Assembly (NCBI RefSeq): GCF_003598715.1
Contig: NZ_QZFU01000017.1
Span: forward strand, 62,001 to 126,000
Reading direction: 5' to 3'
Source of the DNA: Nocardia panacis
GTDB lineage: Bacteria; Actinomycetota; Actinomycetes; Mycobacteriales; Mycobacteriaceae
Length of the DNA: 64,000 nucleotides
In this document: positions 17,888 to 26,689 of the stretch, one piece after another
How positions within the stretch are numbered: the stretch's first letter is position 1
Layout: every line of letters starts with the position of its first letter
Position numbers and translations under genes: made by a program
Notes under the pieces: model-generated
Told to the model about the DNA's origin: nothing
Seen by the model: the letters and a program-made list of their open reading frames with translations, nothing else
The model's database searches: none

Positions 17888-18748
17888 ATGACCGCACATA
17901 CCTGGTTCATCACCGGTTCCTCCCGCGGCTTCGGCCGTTCCCTCGCCGCGGCGGCACTGGCCGCGGGCGATCAGGTCCTCGCCACCGCCCGCAAACCCGA
18001 ACAACTCGATGACCTGGTCTCGCAGTACGGCGACCGGGTGCACCCGGTCGCATTGGATGTCACCGACACCGACGCGACCGACGCCGCGTTCGCCGCGGCC
18101 GAGCAGCGGTTCGGGCGGGTCGATGTCGTCGTCAACAACGCCGGTTACGCGAATCTCGCGCCGGTCGAGACCGCTGACGCGGCGGACTTCCGGCGCCAAT
18201 TCGAAACCAATTTCTGGGGCGTCTACAACGTTTCCAAGGCGGCGATCCCGCTGCTGCGCCGACACGGCGGGGGCATCGTGATCCAGTTCTCCTCCACCGG
18301 CGGGCGCATCGGCGGCGCCGCCGGGCTGGGGTCGTATCAAGCGGCGAAGTTCGCCGTCGACGGCCTGACCCGCGTATTGGCCACCGAAACCGCATCGATG
18401 GGGATCCGCTATCTGGTGGTCGAGCCGAGTGGTTTCGCGACCGACTGGGCCGGGTCATCGATGACCATCGAAGACGTCCCCGAGAACTACCGGGCAACCG
18501 TCGGAGCGCTGGGCGACCTGCTGCGCTCAGGCACCACCCAGATCGGCGACCCCGATCGCGCCGCGCAGATCCTCGTGCGGATCGTCCACTCCGACACATT
18601 GCCCACCCACCTGCTGCTCGGCGGGTTCGCAGTACAAGGGGCACTGCTCTACTCGCGCCACCAGATCGAAGAGGCAACTACCTGGCAGGCCGTATCAGCC
18701 TCCGCCGACCAGGGCGCGCAATACCCGGTCGACCTGCCCACCACATAG
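17888..18748 (+). CDS. Short-chain dehydrogenase/reductase under TetR control
   Basis: 286 residues. Classical SDR: FITGSSRGFGRSLAAAAL binds the cofactor, VDVVVNNAGYA follows, and the active site has QFSSTGGRIGG with the YxxxK motif SYQAAKFAVDG. The C-terminal part (VEPSGFATDWAGSSM) fits the subgroup annotated as oxidoreductases acting on unknown carbonyl substrates. No Shine-Dalgarno is visible before the ATG, so the message may be leaderless, common in this group. Divergent from the TetR gene and very likely its target. Confidence 0.87.
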   Translation: MTAHTWFITGSSRGFGRSLAAAALAAGDQVLATARKPEQLDDLVSQYGDRVHPVALDVTDTDATDAAFAAAEQRFGRVDVVVNNAGYANLAPVETADAADFRRQFETNFWGVYNVSKAAIPLLRRHGGGIVIQFSSTGGRIGGAAGLGSYQAAKFAVDGLTRVLATETASMGIRYLVVEPSGFATDWAGSSMTIEDVPENYRATVGALGDLLRSGTTQIGDPDRAAQILVRIVHSDTLPTHLLLGGFAVQGALLYSRHQIEEATTWQAVSASADQGAQYPVDLPTT

Positions 18749-18753
18749 CCCGT

Positions 18754-19455
18754 TCACCCCTTCGAACCTCCGGACTCCCATCGCCGAACTCCGGCAGCCC
18801 AGGTTCGGCCTGCTGATCTGCCTTCGAGGAGTGGGTCCGCAAACGCGACAACCAGTTCGAGCACCTCGGAGAACAGATCGGGATAGCCTGCAGCGACCTC
18901 GCCCTGCCGTCGACGCCGCGCCGCGTACGAGACTTGCCGCAGGTCGGGGAGCCGGGTTATCGAACCACCGAGTGGTCGCAACACAATTCCCCAATGGGTA
19001 GCTGTGGCCTCCAGTGCGTTCGTCAGGTCGGTGCCATCGAGATGGACACGGCCATCGTCAGGCGCAGCCCGTGGCACTCGTCGTCCTCTCGGATCGGAAC
19101 CGACTGCAGCGTAACGGGATCGAACTCAACGCCAACCTCGACCGCGCAGCAAGACAGCAGGCGCGCCATCGCGTCCAGCAGCGCCGGCTGCGGCCAGTGC
19201 GGTGGATGTCAGGGTCCCTGCAACTCGGGCGTGGACTTCACCTCTCGGAACAGCGCGGTCGAGTTCGTTTGCCGCCGCTTCGACTGCGGCTTGGACACGC
19301 TCACTGGACAATCCGGCGAGGTAGACGTACACGTCGGCGATCGCAGTCTCCCGCCGGATCAGCGGCCGATCTCTGACCGACAGAACATGTGACCAGTGGT
19401 CACATGACCACTGGTCACACCAGGAGTTCAAGTCGGTTCCGTCAACCGTCGGCAT
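18754..19455 (-). pseudogene. Decayed AbiEii-type nucleotidyltransferase toxin gene
   Basis: Pieces of one gene in different frames. From 19077 down, a 107-residue frame ends like actinobacterial AbiEii nucleotidyltransferases (DLTNALEATATHWG, LRQVSYAARRRRQG, YPDLFSEVLELVVAFADPLL). Just upstream another frame reads AVEVGVEFDPVTLQSVPIRE followed by DDECHGLRL, which is the central beta-sheet region of that family, and it is broken by stops on both sides (TGA near 19210 and in 19025-19030). A third frame supplies the upstream 109 residues. Compared with an intact toxin of about 280-300 residues the nucleotidyltransferase core is missing, so at least one deletion and two frameshifts have occurred. 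No AbiEi antitoxin gene is seen beside it. Confidence 0.5.
19389..19418. repeat. Tandem palindromes TGACCAnTGGTCA
   Basis: Two copies of a 13-base palindrome, TGACCAGTGGTCA (19390-19402) and TGACCACTGGTCA (19405-19417), 15 bases apart, together forming a perfect inverted repeat with 14-base arms (19389-19402 and 19405-19418). It lies after the CPBP protease gene and at the head of the decayed toxin gene. It could be an operator of the lost toxin-antitoxin unit or a transcription stop; no T-run follows on either strand. Confidence 0.75.
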
Positions 19456-19490
19456 GCGCGCGACCGGTCCGCAAGGCCCGATGCAGAGGA

Positions 19491-20264
19491 TCAGACGAAG
19501 TTCAGGGCAATGGCGATGGTCCCGAAAAGCGCGAGGAGTCCATCACCACCCACATGCATCCCGATCGACAACCTGATGTCCTTCTCGCGCCAGACCAACC
19601 AGATACCGGGAAACATGAAGATCACCCGCGAGACGAACACCCAAGGCGACCAGAAGTGGTAGAGGGAGAACAGGACCGCGCTCAATACCGGTGCCCAGCC
19701 GTTCAGGTGGGCGATGCGGGGCATCAGGAAACCGCGGAAGTAGAACTCCTCGATGAGTGGGAGCGAGATCCCGGTCAGCGGCAGGCAGATCAGCATCGCG
19801 GTGAGCGTGGTCGAGTGCGGGTAGCCGTCGATGGATGCGGTGATGCTGCTGCCGATATTCGCGTAGGGGAGCCAGGTGAATGCTTTCCGGAAGAAGTGAT
19901 TCACCGGTGCCAACGCGAACCCCACCCCTATCGACCACACGAGGAGGCCGATGACCAGCACCACGAGTCGCCCACGCGGGACCGGCTTTTCGGTGTAGGA
20001 CAGCACGCCGCGCAACGTGAAGCGACCGTTGCGGACGCGGCCCAGCCACAGCAGCCCCAACAGGATCGGCGCCAGCACCAGAAACAGTGCGATCGCCCAA
20101 CCCAAGAGCGTCGGATAACCGATGGCTCGGACGAATGGTTCGCCGATGAACAGGTACATCGCGACGATCAGGACACCGGGGACCAGATGCAACGCGATGG
20201 ACAGTGGTAGGGAATGGCGCTCACTCAGCAGCAGCGCCGCGATCCGGTTCGGCCGAGTGCCCAT
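19491..20264 (-). CDS. CPBP-family intramembrane protease
   Basis: About 257 residues with eight or so hydrophobic segments. The three CPBP (Abi, CAAX-protease-like) motifs are present near the C-terminus: LIEEFYFRGFLMPRI (EExxxR), LFSLYHFWSPW (FxxxH) and SIGMHVGGD (HxxxD/N). Related proteins cleave membrane peptides or protect against bacteriocins; the substrate here is unknown. The start at ATG 20264, 20 bases after the preceding serine-hydrolase gene, avoids a low-complexity N-terminus read from 20477; the ribosome-binding site is weak, suggesting coupling to the upstream gene. Confidence 0.8.
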   Translation of the reverse strand: MGTRPNRIAALLLSERHSLPLSIALHLVPGVLIVAMYLFIGEPFVRAIGYPTLLGWAIALFLVLAPILLGLLWLGRVRNGRFTLRGVLSYTEKPVPRGRLVVLVIGLLVWSIGVGFALAPVNHFFRKAFTWLPYANIGSSITASIDGYPHSTTLTAMLICLPLTGISLPLIEEFYFRGFLMPRIAHLNGWAPVLSAVLFSLYHFWSPWVFVSRVIFMFPGIWLVWREKDIRLSIGMHVGGDGLLALFGTIAIALNFV

Positions 20265-20283
20265 GACATGAGTCGCGATCAAC

Positions 20284-21468
20284 CTACTGCCCGCCGCAGA
20301 ATGCCTCGCGCGGCAGCCGCTGCCACGCCTGCTGCTCCGCTTGCACCGGGGCATGGGCGACATCGGCGTCCACGAAGGTGAGCGAGGCGGCCATGATCTT
20401 GCCGCCGTCGAGCGTGCCACGCAACAATGTGCCGTAGCCCTGGACACCGCCATCGGCGGCGACGACGGTGCCGACACAACCCGAATCCCGCACCTCGAGT
20501 CCGAGGCCGTAACCCATTGCCGGATCAGGTGTCGAATGCGGTTTGATCATTTCGGCCAGCAGCGGGGCGGGCAGGAGCTTCCCGCCCAGCAGTGCGGCGA
20601 AGAAATTGCTCAGATCCTCGGTGGTCGAGATCATGTCACCGCCCTGCGAGACCCAGGACGGATTCTGCCGAGAGACATCTATCGTCTGCCACTGCCCGGC
20701 GTCCTCGTATTTGTAGTAGGCATGCGCGTGCGGCTCCGCGATCTCCGGCGAGGCTTCCGGCGCCACGGTGTCCCGCAGCCCGAGCGGCCCCAGGATCCGC
20801 CGCTGGAGTTCATCGACATACGAACTGCCGGTGACCTTTTCGATCAGCAGCCTGGCCAGCACATAGTTGGTATTGGAATAGTTCCAGTCCGTGCCCGGTG
20901 CGAACCTCGGCGGTTTGGACAAAGCCATCCGCGCCAGCTCCTCGGGCGCGTAGGTGTGGAAACGGTTGTCCACCCATGCCTTTCCCTCCCAAGGGATTCC
21001 GGGCTCGTATCGCCCACCGGGGAAGTACTCGCCGGTGGTGTTGAATATCCCGCTGGTGTGCTGCAACAGCATTCGCACCGTGATCCGCCGATCCATCCCG
21101 AGATCGGGCAGGTAGTCGGCCGCGGCGGCATCCAGCCCGACCTTGCCTTCGGCCACCAGCCGCAGCACCATGACGGCGACGAAGGCCTTGGTGGCGCTGC
21201 CCGCCCGGAACTTCCCGTCCTTCGGCGGCTGCTCGGCCTTTCCCAGCTCGCGTGCGCCCGCGGCGCCGACCCATTCGCCTTGCTGATCGCGCACGCGCAT
21301 CTGTATCCCGGTGAAGCCGGAATCGATGGTCTCCTGGAGGGCCTTTCGCAGGTCGGCGCGATCCGGTCCGGCATCGGCGTGCGATTCTGCCACCCCGGTC
21401 AGCAGCGTCGTCGCCAAAGCCGCGACCGCGACCTGCCGCACGACCCGTCGCATTCTCGTTGTTCCCAT
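20284..21468 (-). CDS. Secreted serine hydrolase (beta-lactamase / DD-peptidase family)
   Basis: About 394 residues with a signal peptide (MGTTRMRRVVRQVAVAALATTLLTGVAESHADA). The penicillin-recognising fold shows the SxxK motif in GSATKAFVAV, the YxN motif in DWNYSNTNYVL and an HTSG-type motif in LLQHTSGIFNTTG. The third motif (KTG equivalent) appears degenerate in AADGGVQGYGTLL, as in many class C-like esterases or D-alanyl-D-alanine carboxypeptidases. Acts outside the membrane. The start at 21468 has AGGAGG six bases upstream. Probably cotranscribed with the CPBP protease gene downstream. Confidence 0.85.
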   Translation of the reverse strand: MGTTRMRRVVRQVAVAALATTLLTGVAESHADAGPDRADLRKALQETIDSGFTGIQMRVRDQQGEWVGAAGARELGKAEQPPKDGKFRAGSATKAFVAVMVLRLVAEGKVGLDAAAADYLPDLGMDRRITVRMLLQHTSGIFNTTGEYFPGGRYEPGIPWEGKAWVDNRFHTYAPEELARMALSKPPRFAPGTDWNYSNTNYVLARLLIEKVTGSSYVDELQRRILGPLGLRDTVAPEASPEIAEPHAHAYYKYEDAGQWQTIDVSRQNPSWVSQGGDMISTTEDLSNFFAALLGGKLLPAPLLAEMIKPHSTPDPAMGYGLGLEVRDSGCVGTVVAADGGVQGYGTLLRGTLDGGKIMAASLTFVDADVAHAPVQAEQQAWQRLPREAFCGGQ

Positions 21469-21601
21469 GGTCCCCCTCCTCGTTGCACTGATCACCGAAA
21501 CCACGGTGGCCCAACGCCCTTACACGGGACCGCCACCGCGCTGACACGCTGCTACTGTCGGCGGTAGCTGCACTGGGGTCAGGGAATCAAGGAGTGTCGG
21601 T

Positions 21602-22066
21602 ATGAGGACCATCATCGTGTGCAAATCGGTATCCCACGGCAACACCAGGAAGGTCGCCGACGTTATCGGCGAGGTGCTGGGATCGCGCATTGTCGACCCC
21701 TCGGAGATCGATGCGGCCGAGCTTTCTTCCTACGAATTGGTCGGATTCGGCTCCGGGGTACGCAATATGGACTACTACCAGGAGCTGCGTGCGTTCGTTC
21801 GAGCACTGCCGGGGGAACAGCGGCGCAAAGCATTCGTGTTCCACACCGGCGGCTTTCCGGAACCTCCGTTCCGGCGCTACCAGCACAATTTCACGGGATT
21901 GCTCGAGCAAAAAGGCTTCGAGGTCCTCGACACCTTCTCCTGCTTCGGGTACGACACGCTGTGGCCGTTTCTGATCGTCGGCGGGGTGCGCAAGGGACGG
22001 CCGAATGCCGCGGATCTCGCGGCGGCACGCACGTTCGCCGAGAATCTGCGCACCACCGCTGCTTGA
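21602..22066 (+). CDS. Flavodoxin-like protein
   Basis: 154 residues. N-terminal VCKSVSHGNTRKVADVIGEVLG holds the FMN phosphate loop (SxxHGNTRK), followed by LVGFGSGVRNMDYYQELRAF and AFVFHTGGFPEPPFR, matching the flavodoxin/protoporphyrinogen-oxidase-like flavodoxin family. The tail has the CFGYDTLWPF segment common to actinomycete members of this group. Small electron carrier or FMN-dependent enzyme, cytosolic. ATG start with AAGGAGTG upstream. Neighbours give no clear partner. Confidence 0.85.
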   Translation: MRTIIVCKSVSHGNTRKVADVIGEVLGSRIVDPSEIDAAELSSYELVGFGSGVRNMDYYQELRAFVRALPGEQRRKAFVFHTGGFPEPPFRRYQHNFTGLLEQKGFEVLDTFSCFGYDTLWPFLIVGGVRKGRPNAADLAAARTFAENLRTTAA

Positions 22067-22089
22067 TCCGCGTCCTCGAGGCACGCGAT

Positions 22090-25000
22090 TCATCGCGCGA
22101 GTGTCGCCGCGACCAACTCCCGCCAGTTCGCCTGCGCCCCTTCCGCGCTCGCGGCGGCGAACCGCACCGCACCGAGGTGGTCGCGCGCGGCCTGTTCAAT
22201 TCTGGCCGCATCCGGTTGGGAACGATCCGGCAGTCCGCGCACGCGGGCGCTCGCCGCCAGCAGTCGCGCCGTCTGCTCGTACTGCCGCGCACGCAGCGAC
22301 AGATCCGCGATGCCGACGAGCACCTGGGCGATCCGAAGCGGGTGCCCGGAGTCGGAGGCCGCTTGGATGGCGGCGCCGAGGTGCGCACGGGCTCGGTCGT
22401 GCTCCTCGGCGAGGTAGCCGAGCAGATTCTGTATCACCGCGCGGATGTTCGCCCGCTCGGCGTCGGCTCCCAGTTGCGCGGTCGCGATGTCGAGCTGCCG
22501 GTATGCCTGCTGCGAGTCACCGTTCCAGCGTGCGAGTTCTGCCTTGGACAAGGCCAATTCGGCCAGGGCGTTGGGCCAGGCGACGCGTTGCGCGAACCGC
22601 TGCGCCTCGGCCATGGCACCCGCGCAGGCATCCTGATCGCCCGATAGCCAGTACAACTGGGCCTGCCGCGACCGTATCCCCACGACATCCTCGATCGCGC
22701 CCACCTCGGTCACGACCGTGATCGCCTCTTCCAAATGCCCGCACGCACCGGCGAATTCGCCGTGCATGGCGATTCGATCCGCCAACTCGATCAGAGCGAA
22801 GGATATCCCCCACCTTTCACCGAGCACGCGAAACTCGTTGAGCGCCAGTTCGAGATACGCATCTGCACCCTCGAGACCCAGTTGGCTCCGTATCTTGCCC
22901 AGGTGCAACCGAGCCAACGCTCGCACCCAGGGATCCGCGTCGACAAGCAGCGCTTCCCACGCGGGCAGGCACCCCGCGGGCGACCGCAACATAGCTTCCA
23001 ACGGGACGACCAGCCGCAGCGCGGGCGGCGGATCGCCGACACGCAGGCTGATTTCGTAGGCCTGGTGGATCCACTTCGCCACCTGGTCCTCATCACCCTG
23101 CTGCCCGAAGGTGACGAACTGCACGACGAACGCGTACACCACGCCTCGGATCTCGTCCGGCACCGCACCGGGAACGGCGGTGGCCGCCATGATCAGCTCG
23201 ATACCCTCCGCCTTGTGTCCCCCGAGCCACCAGTACCAGGCGGCGGCCGCGGCGAGTCGCATCGCCGCGGCCGCATCGCCCGCCGCCAGCGCACCGCGCA
23301 TCGCGGCGGCGATATCGTCGTGTTCGATCTCCAGTGCGGCAAGACATTCCAATTGTTCGGCCCGCCGCAGCCGCGGCGTCGCGATTTCGACGAGTTCGGT
23401 GAAGTACGCCAGATGCGCCCGGCGGGTCCGATCCGCTTCGCCCGCCTCCCCTAGACGCTGCTCGGCGTACTCCTTGATCGTGCCGAGCATCCGATACCTT
23501 TCGCCCGCACTGACCAGCAGCGACTTCTCGGTCAACGCGGTCAGCAACTCGAACACCGCACCCGACTCGATCACGGTGTCGCCGTCGGCACCGGCGCAGA
23601 CCTGTTCGGCCGCGGCGGCACTCGCGCCACCGCAGAACACCGCGAGTCTGCGCAGCACCACCCGTTCGGCCGCGCTCAACAGCTCCCAACTCCAGTCGAT
23701 CAGCGCGCGCAGGGTCCGATGCCGGGGCAGTGCGGTGCGGCTGCCGCCGGTCAGCAGGCGGAACCGGTCGTCGAGCCGGTCGGCCAGTTGTTCGACAGAT
23801 ATGGTGCGCAACTTGGCCGCCGCGAGTTCGAGCGCCAAGGGCATCCCGTCCAAGGCTCGGCAGACGCGCGCCATGGTCGACAACGTGTGGGCATCGGCGG
23901 CGATATCCTTGCGCACCGCGCAGGCCCGGTCGCGCAATAACCGCACAGCCGCGGCGGATTCGATTTCGCTCGAATCCGCGTCCGGCGCCGGGAGTTCCAG
24001 CGGCTCGACCTGCCACAGCGCCTCACCGGTGATGCCGAGGGACTCCCTGCTCGTCGCGAGGATCCGCAGCCGAGGGCAGTGCGCGAGCACCCGATCGGCG
24101 AAGCTCGCCGCGGCTTCGATGACGTGCTCGCAGTTGTCCAGAATCAGCAGCATCTCCTGCGCGCGCAGCGCGGCGATGACGCGGTCCGTGGGATCCGGGT
24201 CCGGCGCCTCGCCGAGCAGCCCGTCCCGCAGTCCGAGCGCGACGAGAGCCGCCCGCGCGACGTTGTTCCCGGCTTCCACGCGGTCGATGGTCGCGAGTTC
24301 GACCAGATAGACACCACCGGCCAGATCGCCGAGCAAGGTGCGCGCGGTTTCTGTAGCCAGCCTCGTTTTCCCCAAACCACCCGGCCCGACAACAGTGCTC
24401 AACCGATGCTCGGCGATTAGCGCGCGCACCGCGACGACATCGGCGTCCCGGCCGACGAAACTGGTCAACTCGGCCCGCAAATTGGATTTCCGATCCTCCC
24501 CGCGCAATTCCCCCCGCAACAGCGCGATATGCAGTGCGGACAGCTCCGGCGCCGGATCAACCCCCAACTCCTCGGCCAGCGCCTCCCTCGTGCGCTGATA
24601 CACCCGCAACGCCTCGGTATCCCGACCCGCTGCGGCGAGCGCCCGCATCAACGCGGCCACGAACCGCTCCCGAACCGGATGCGCCGCAACCAATTCGGTC
24701 AGTTCCCGCACCAACTCCGCACCGTGACCGAGCCCGACCTCCGCGTCGAACCGATCTTCCAGCGCCGTCAAACGCAACCCCTCCAGCCGAGAAACCGCCG
24801 CATCGAACGCCGGACTCTCCCGCAATCCGATATCCGACATCGCCGCACCCCGCCACAACCCCAGCCCCTCCCGCAACCTGTTGGGACCCCCGCCATCACG
24901 AGCCAGATCAATCAGCCGTTCGAACCGCACGGCATCGACCTCATCGGCCGTCACCAGCAACCGATACCCATCCCCCCGCCCTTCGAGCAGTCCCTCCGGC

Positions 25001-25221
25001 AACACCTTCCGCAACCGGAAGACCAAACGTTGCAACGCATTCGACGCATCCGCTGGCGGCCTCGCACCCCAAACCCAGTCAACCAGCATCGCCTTCGAAC
25101 AAACCTGCCCCGGCCGAAGCGCCAACGCCCCCAACAGCCCCCGCAATCGCGCCCCCGACACCTCGACCAAAACCCCATCGGCCGTCCGAACCTCGAACGG
25201 CCCGAGCACTCCGATCCACAC
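22090..25221 (-). CDS. Large SARP/BTAD-type transcriptional regulator with NB-ARC-like ATPase and TPR-like domain
   Basis: About 1043 residues, the AfsR-like architecture. The N-terminal winged-helix DNA-binding domain (VWIGVLGPFEVRTADG, LLGALALRPGQVCSKAMLVDWVW) is followed by the bacterial transcriptional activation domain (RLRKVLPEGLLEGRGDGYRL, LGLWRGAAMSDI, VYQRTREALAEELGVDPAPEL). Then comes a P-loop ATPase (STVVGPGGLGKTRLA; LLILDNCEHVIEA; ILATSRESLG) and a long helical repeat C-terminus. Such proteins usually activate secondary metabolism or nearby genes. GTG 25221 is chosen because GGGAGGG precedes it and it gives the usual short N-terminus; ATG 25236 and GTG 25260 are alternatives. It overlaps no cluster of biosynthetic genes in this window. 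Confidence 0.9.
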   Translation of the reverse strand: MWIGVLGPFEVRTADGVLVEVSGARLRGLLGALALRPGQVCSKAMLVDWVWGARPPADASNALQRLVFRLRKVLPEGLLEGRGDGYRLLVTADEVDAVRFERLIDLARDGGGPNRLREGLGLWRGAAMSDIGLRESPAFDAAVSRLEGLRLTALEDRFDAEVGLGHGAELVRELTELVAAHPVRERFVAALMRALAAAGRDTEALRVYQRTREALAEELGVDPAPELSALHIALLRGELRGEDRKSNLRAELTSFVGRDADVVAVRALIAEHRLSTVVGPGGLGKTRLATETARTLLGDLAGGVYLVELATIDRVEAGNNVARAALVALGLRDGLLGEAPDPDPTDRVIAALRAQEMLLILDNCEHVIEAAASFADRVLAHCPRLRILATSRESLGITGEALWQVEPLELPAPDADSSEIESAAAVRLLRDRACAVRKDIAADAHTLSTMARVCRALDGMPLALELAAAKLRTISVEQLADRLDDRFRLLTGGSRTALPRHRTLRALIDWSWELLSAAERVVLRRLAVFCGGASAAAAEQVCAGADGDTVIESGAVFELLTALTEKSLLVSAGERYRMLGTIKEYAEQRLGEAGEADRTRRAHLAYFTELVEIATPRLRRAEQLECLAALEIEHDDIAAAMRGALAAGDAAAAMRLAAAAAWYWWLGGHKAEGIELIMAATAVPGAVPDEIRGVVYAFVVQFVTFGQQGDEDQVAKWIHQAYEISLRVGDPPPALRLVVPLEAMLRSPAGCLPAWEALLVDADPWVRALARLHLGKIRSQLGLEGADAYLELALNEFRVLGERWGISFALIELADRIAMHGEFAGACGHLEEAITVVTEVGAIEDVVGIRSRQAQLYWLSGDQDACAGAMAEAQRFAQRVAWPNALAELALSKAELARWNGDSQQAYRQLDIATAQLGADAERANIRAVIQNLLGYLAEEHDRARAHLGAAIQAASDSGHPLRIAQVLVGIADLSLRARQYEQTARLLAASARVRGLPDRSQPDAARIEQAARDHLGAVRFAAASAEGAQANWRELVAATLAR

Positions 25222-25297
25222 CCCCGACCCTCCCATCCGCGAACCAAACCTCCGCTGCACCTACCCCACCCCGGCCGTCGTCGCCTGCACGCGGCCG

Positions 25298-25714
25298 CTA
25301 GACCGCGACGACCGTCAACAGCGGATCGATATCCTTGAAGTCGTCGGCATTTCGAGTGAACAGCGGCAGATCGTGCACTGAAGCCACGGCGGCGATCATG
25401 AGGTCCATCTTCCGCGGTTTGGGATTCCGTTTCGACGCCACAACCAATTTCGCCATCGACGTGAAGCGCCTGGCCGCGTCGGAGCCGAATGGCAGGGCTT
25501 CGAAACCGTGCTCCACAACCAAGAGTCGCTCGGTGCGCAGAGCGAGTTCCGCAGGCGCCGCAGCCATCGCGATACCTAAACCCAACTCGGCCAAGGTAAC
25601 CGTGCTGATTTTCCCCAAGATGGGCAGTTCGCTCTCGGGGATCTTCGCGATGTCGATGAGCACACAGGTGTCGAGAAGTCCGACCGGATGACGATGCTTC
25701 GGCACTTCAGTCAC
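25298..25714 (-). CDS. PIN-domain ribonuclease toxin (VapC-like)
   Basis: 138 residues. PIN fold with the conserved acids of the active site: GLLDTCVLID near the N-terminus, TLAELGLG in the middle, and MDLMIAAVASVHDLPLFTRNADDF at the C-terminus, which is the third and fourth acidic site of VapC toxins. Expected to cleave RNA when not bound by its antitoxin. GTG 25714 overlaps the end of the antitoxin gene by 8 bases, a classical toxin-antitoxin layout with coupled translation. Confidence 0.9.
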   Translation of the reverse strand: MTEVPKHRHPVGLLDTCVLIDIAKIPESELPILGKISTVTLAELGLGIAMAAAPAELALRTERLLVVEHGFEALPFGSDAARRFTSMAKLVVASKRNPKPRKMDLMIAAVASVHDLPLFTRNADDFKDIDPLLTVVAV

Positions 25715-25961
25715 CGAGCCGATCGGGACCGAAGAACGCCTCGATCTCGGCACGCTCCTGCGCACTGTCGCCCGCACCGGTGAAGCCTGCGAACCGAACC
25801 TTGAGCTCCGCGATGGACATGTCACGGTGCGGCTGGATCGGCCGCAACTCGCCGACGGGACGACCATTCCGGGTGATGATGAAGTCTTCGCCCGCCTCCA
25901 GCGCATCCATCACACCTGCACTACCGTTGCGCAGCTCAGCCTGGGTAATCGTTCTCGTCAT
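25707..25961 (-). CDS. Phd/YefM-type antitoxin
   Basis: 84 residues. The N-terminal DNA-binding half reads TRTITQAELRNGSAGVMDALEAG followed by FIITRNGRPVGEL, the Phd/YefM pattern; the C-terminal half (AEIEAFFGPDRLGD) is the part expected to wrap the toxin. It neutralises the PIN toxin encoded directly downstream and should autorepress through the GATAGCAT repeats just upstream. GAGGAG abuts the ATG with no spacer, so initiation may be leaderless or inefficient. Confidence 0.88.
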   Translation of the reverse strand: MTRTITQAELRNGSAGVMDALEAGEDFIITRNGRPVGELRPIQPHRDMSIAELKVRFAGFTGAGDSAQERAEIEAFFGPDRLGD

Positions 25962-25969
25962 CTCCTCAA

Positions 25970-25998
25970 GATAGCATTCGATGCTATCCGATGCTATC
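25970..25998. promoter_or_regulatory. Operator of the Phd/PIN unit
   Basis: GATAGCAT (25970-25977), ATGCTATC (25981-25988) and ATGCTATC (25991-25998): one inverted pair plus an additional direct half-site, beginning 8 bases before the antitoxin ATG. The position fits Phd-type autoregulation with more than one dimer bound. Inferred from sequence symmetry only. Confidence 0.75.
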
Positions 25999-26122
25999 TA
26001 CTGGTCGACATCATCCAACCGATCCGCGTGGACGGAATCGCAGTAGGTGCAGCGCCCGGATTGCGGCCTGCCGGGCGCGTCGCGCTTGACTCTCCAGCTG
26101 TGGGAGAGCGCACCCTGACCGG

Positions 26123-26689
26123 ATGAAGATCGATCTGTTGAAAGCGGACCGGGACTACTACGACGCGCCCACGGAGCCGACGCTGCGGACCTTCGGCCCC
26201 TACCCCTACGCGACGGTCGTGGGGGTAGGCGAGCCGGAAGGGGAACGGTATGTCGAGGCGGTAGGGGAGTTGTATCGGGCGGTTTACGGGGCGAAGAAAC
26301 AGGCCAAGGCACAGGGGCGGGACTTCACCGTGGCCAAGCTGGAGGGGTTGTGGTGGGTGGAGGGGGATCGGGAACCGTTGAAAGTGCCGCGCGCCGAATG
26401 GCATTGGAAGATGATGATTCGGGTGCCGGAATTCGTTGCGGCGCAACAGCTACAGGGGGTAGCGCACGAGTGGGTCGAGGAGGGGGAATGCGTGCAGGTC
26501 ATGCATATCGGCCCGTACGCGACCGAACCCGAGACGCTCGCTCGGCTGGAGGCGTTCATCGCGGAGTCGGGACTGACCTACCGCGACCGGCACCACGAGA
26601 TCTATCTGTCCGATCCGCGCAGAACCGCCCCGGAACGGATGAAAACGATTCTGCGGCAGCCGGTTCAGCGGATTTCGCGGCCCAGGTAG
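26123..26689 (+). CDS. GyrI-like small-molecule-binding domain protein
   Basis: 188 residues. The single GyrI-like/AraC-effector-binding fold (SHS2 repeat) is seen in RTFGPYPYATVVGVGEPEGERY, VAKLEGLWWVEGD, WHWKMMIRVPEFV and VQVMHIGPYATEPETLARLEAFI ending in HHEIYLSDPRRTAPERMKT. Members of this family bind or hydrolyse hydrophobic small molecules; no partner gene is evident. The C-terminus overlaps the convergent TIGR03086-type gene by 25 bases. Confidence 0.85.
   Translation: MKIDLLKADRDYYDAPTEPTLRTFGPYPYATVVGVGEPEGERYVEAVGELYRAVYGAKKQAKAQGRDFTVAKLEGLWWVEGDREPLKVPRAEWHWKMMIRVPEFVAAQQLQGVAHEWVEEGECVQVMHIGPYATEPETLARLEAFIAESGLTYRDRHHEIYLSDPRRTAPERMKTILRQPVQRISRPR

Noticed and set aside
19389..20210. 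273-residue plus-strand ORF opposite the CPBP protease gene
   Set aside because: It is the His/Arg/Gln-rich shadow of a gene with clear CPBP motifs on the minus strand.
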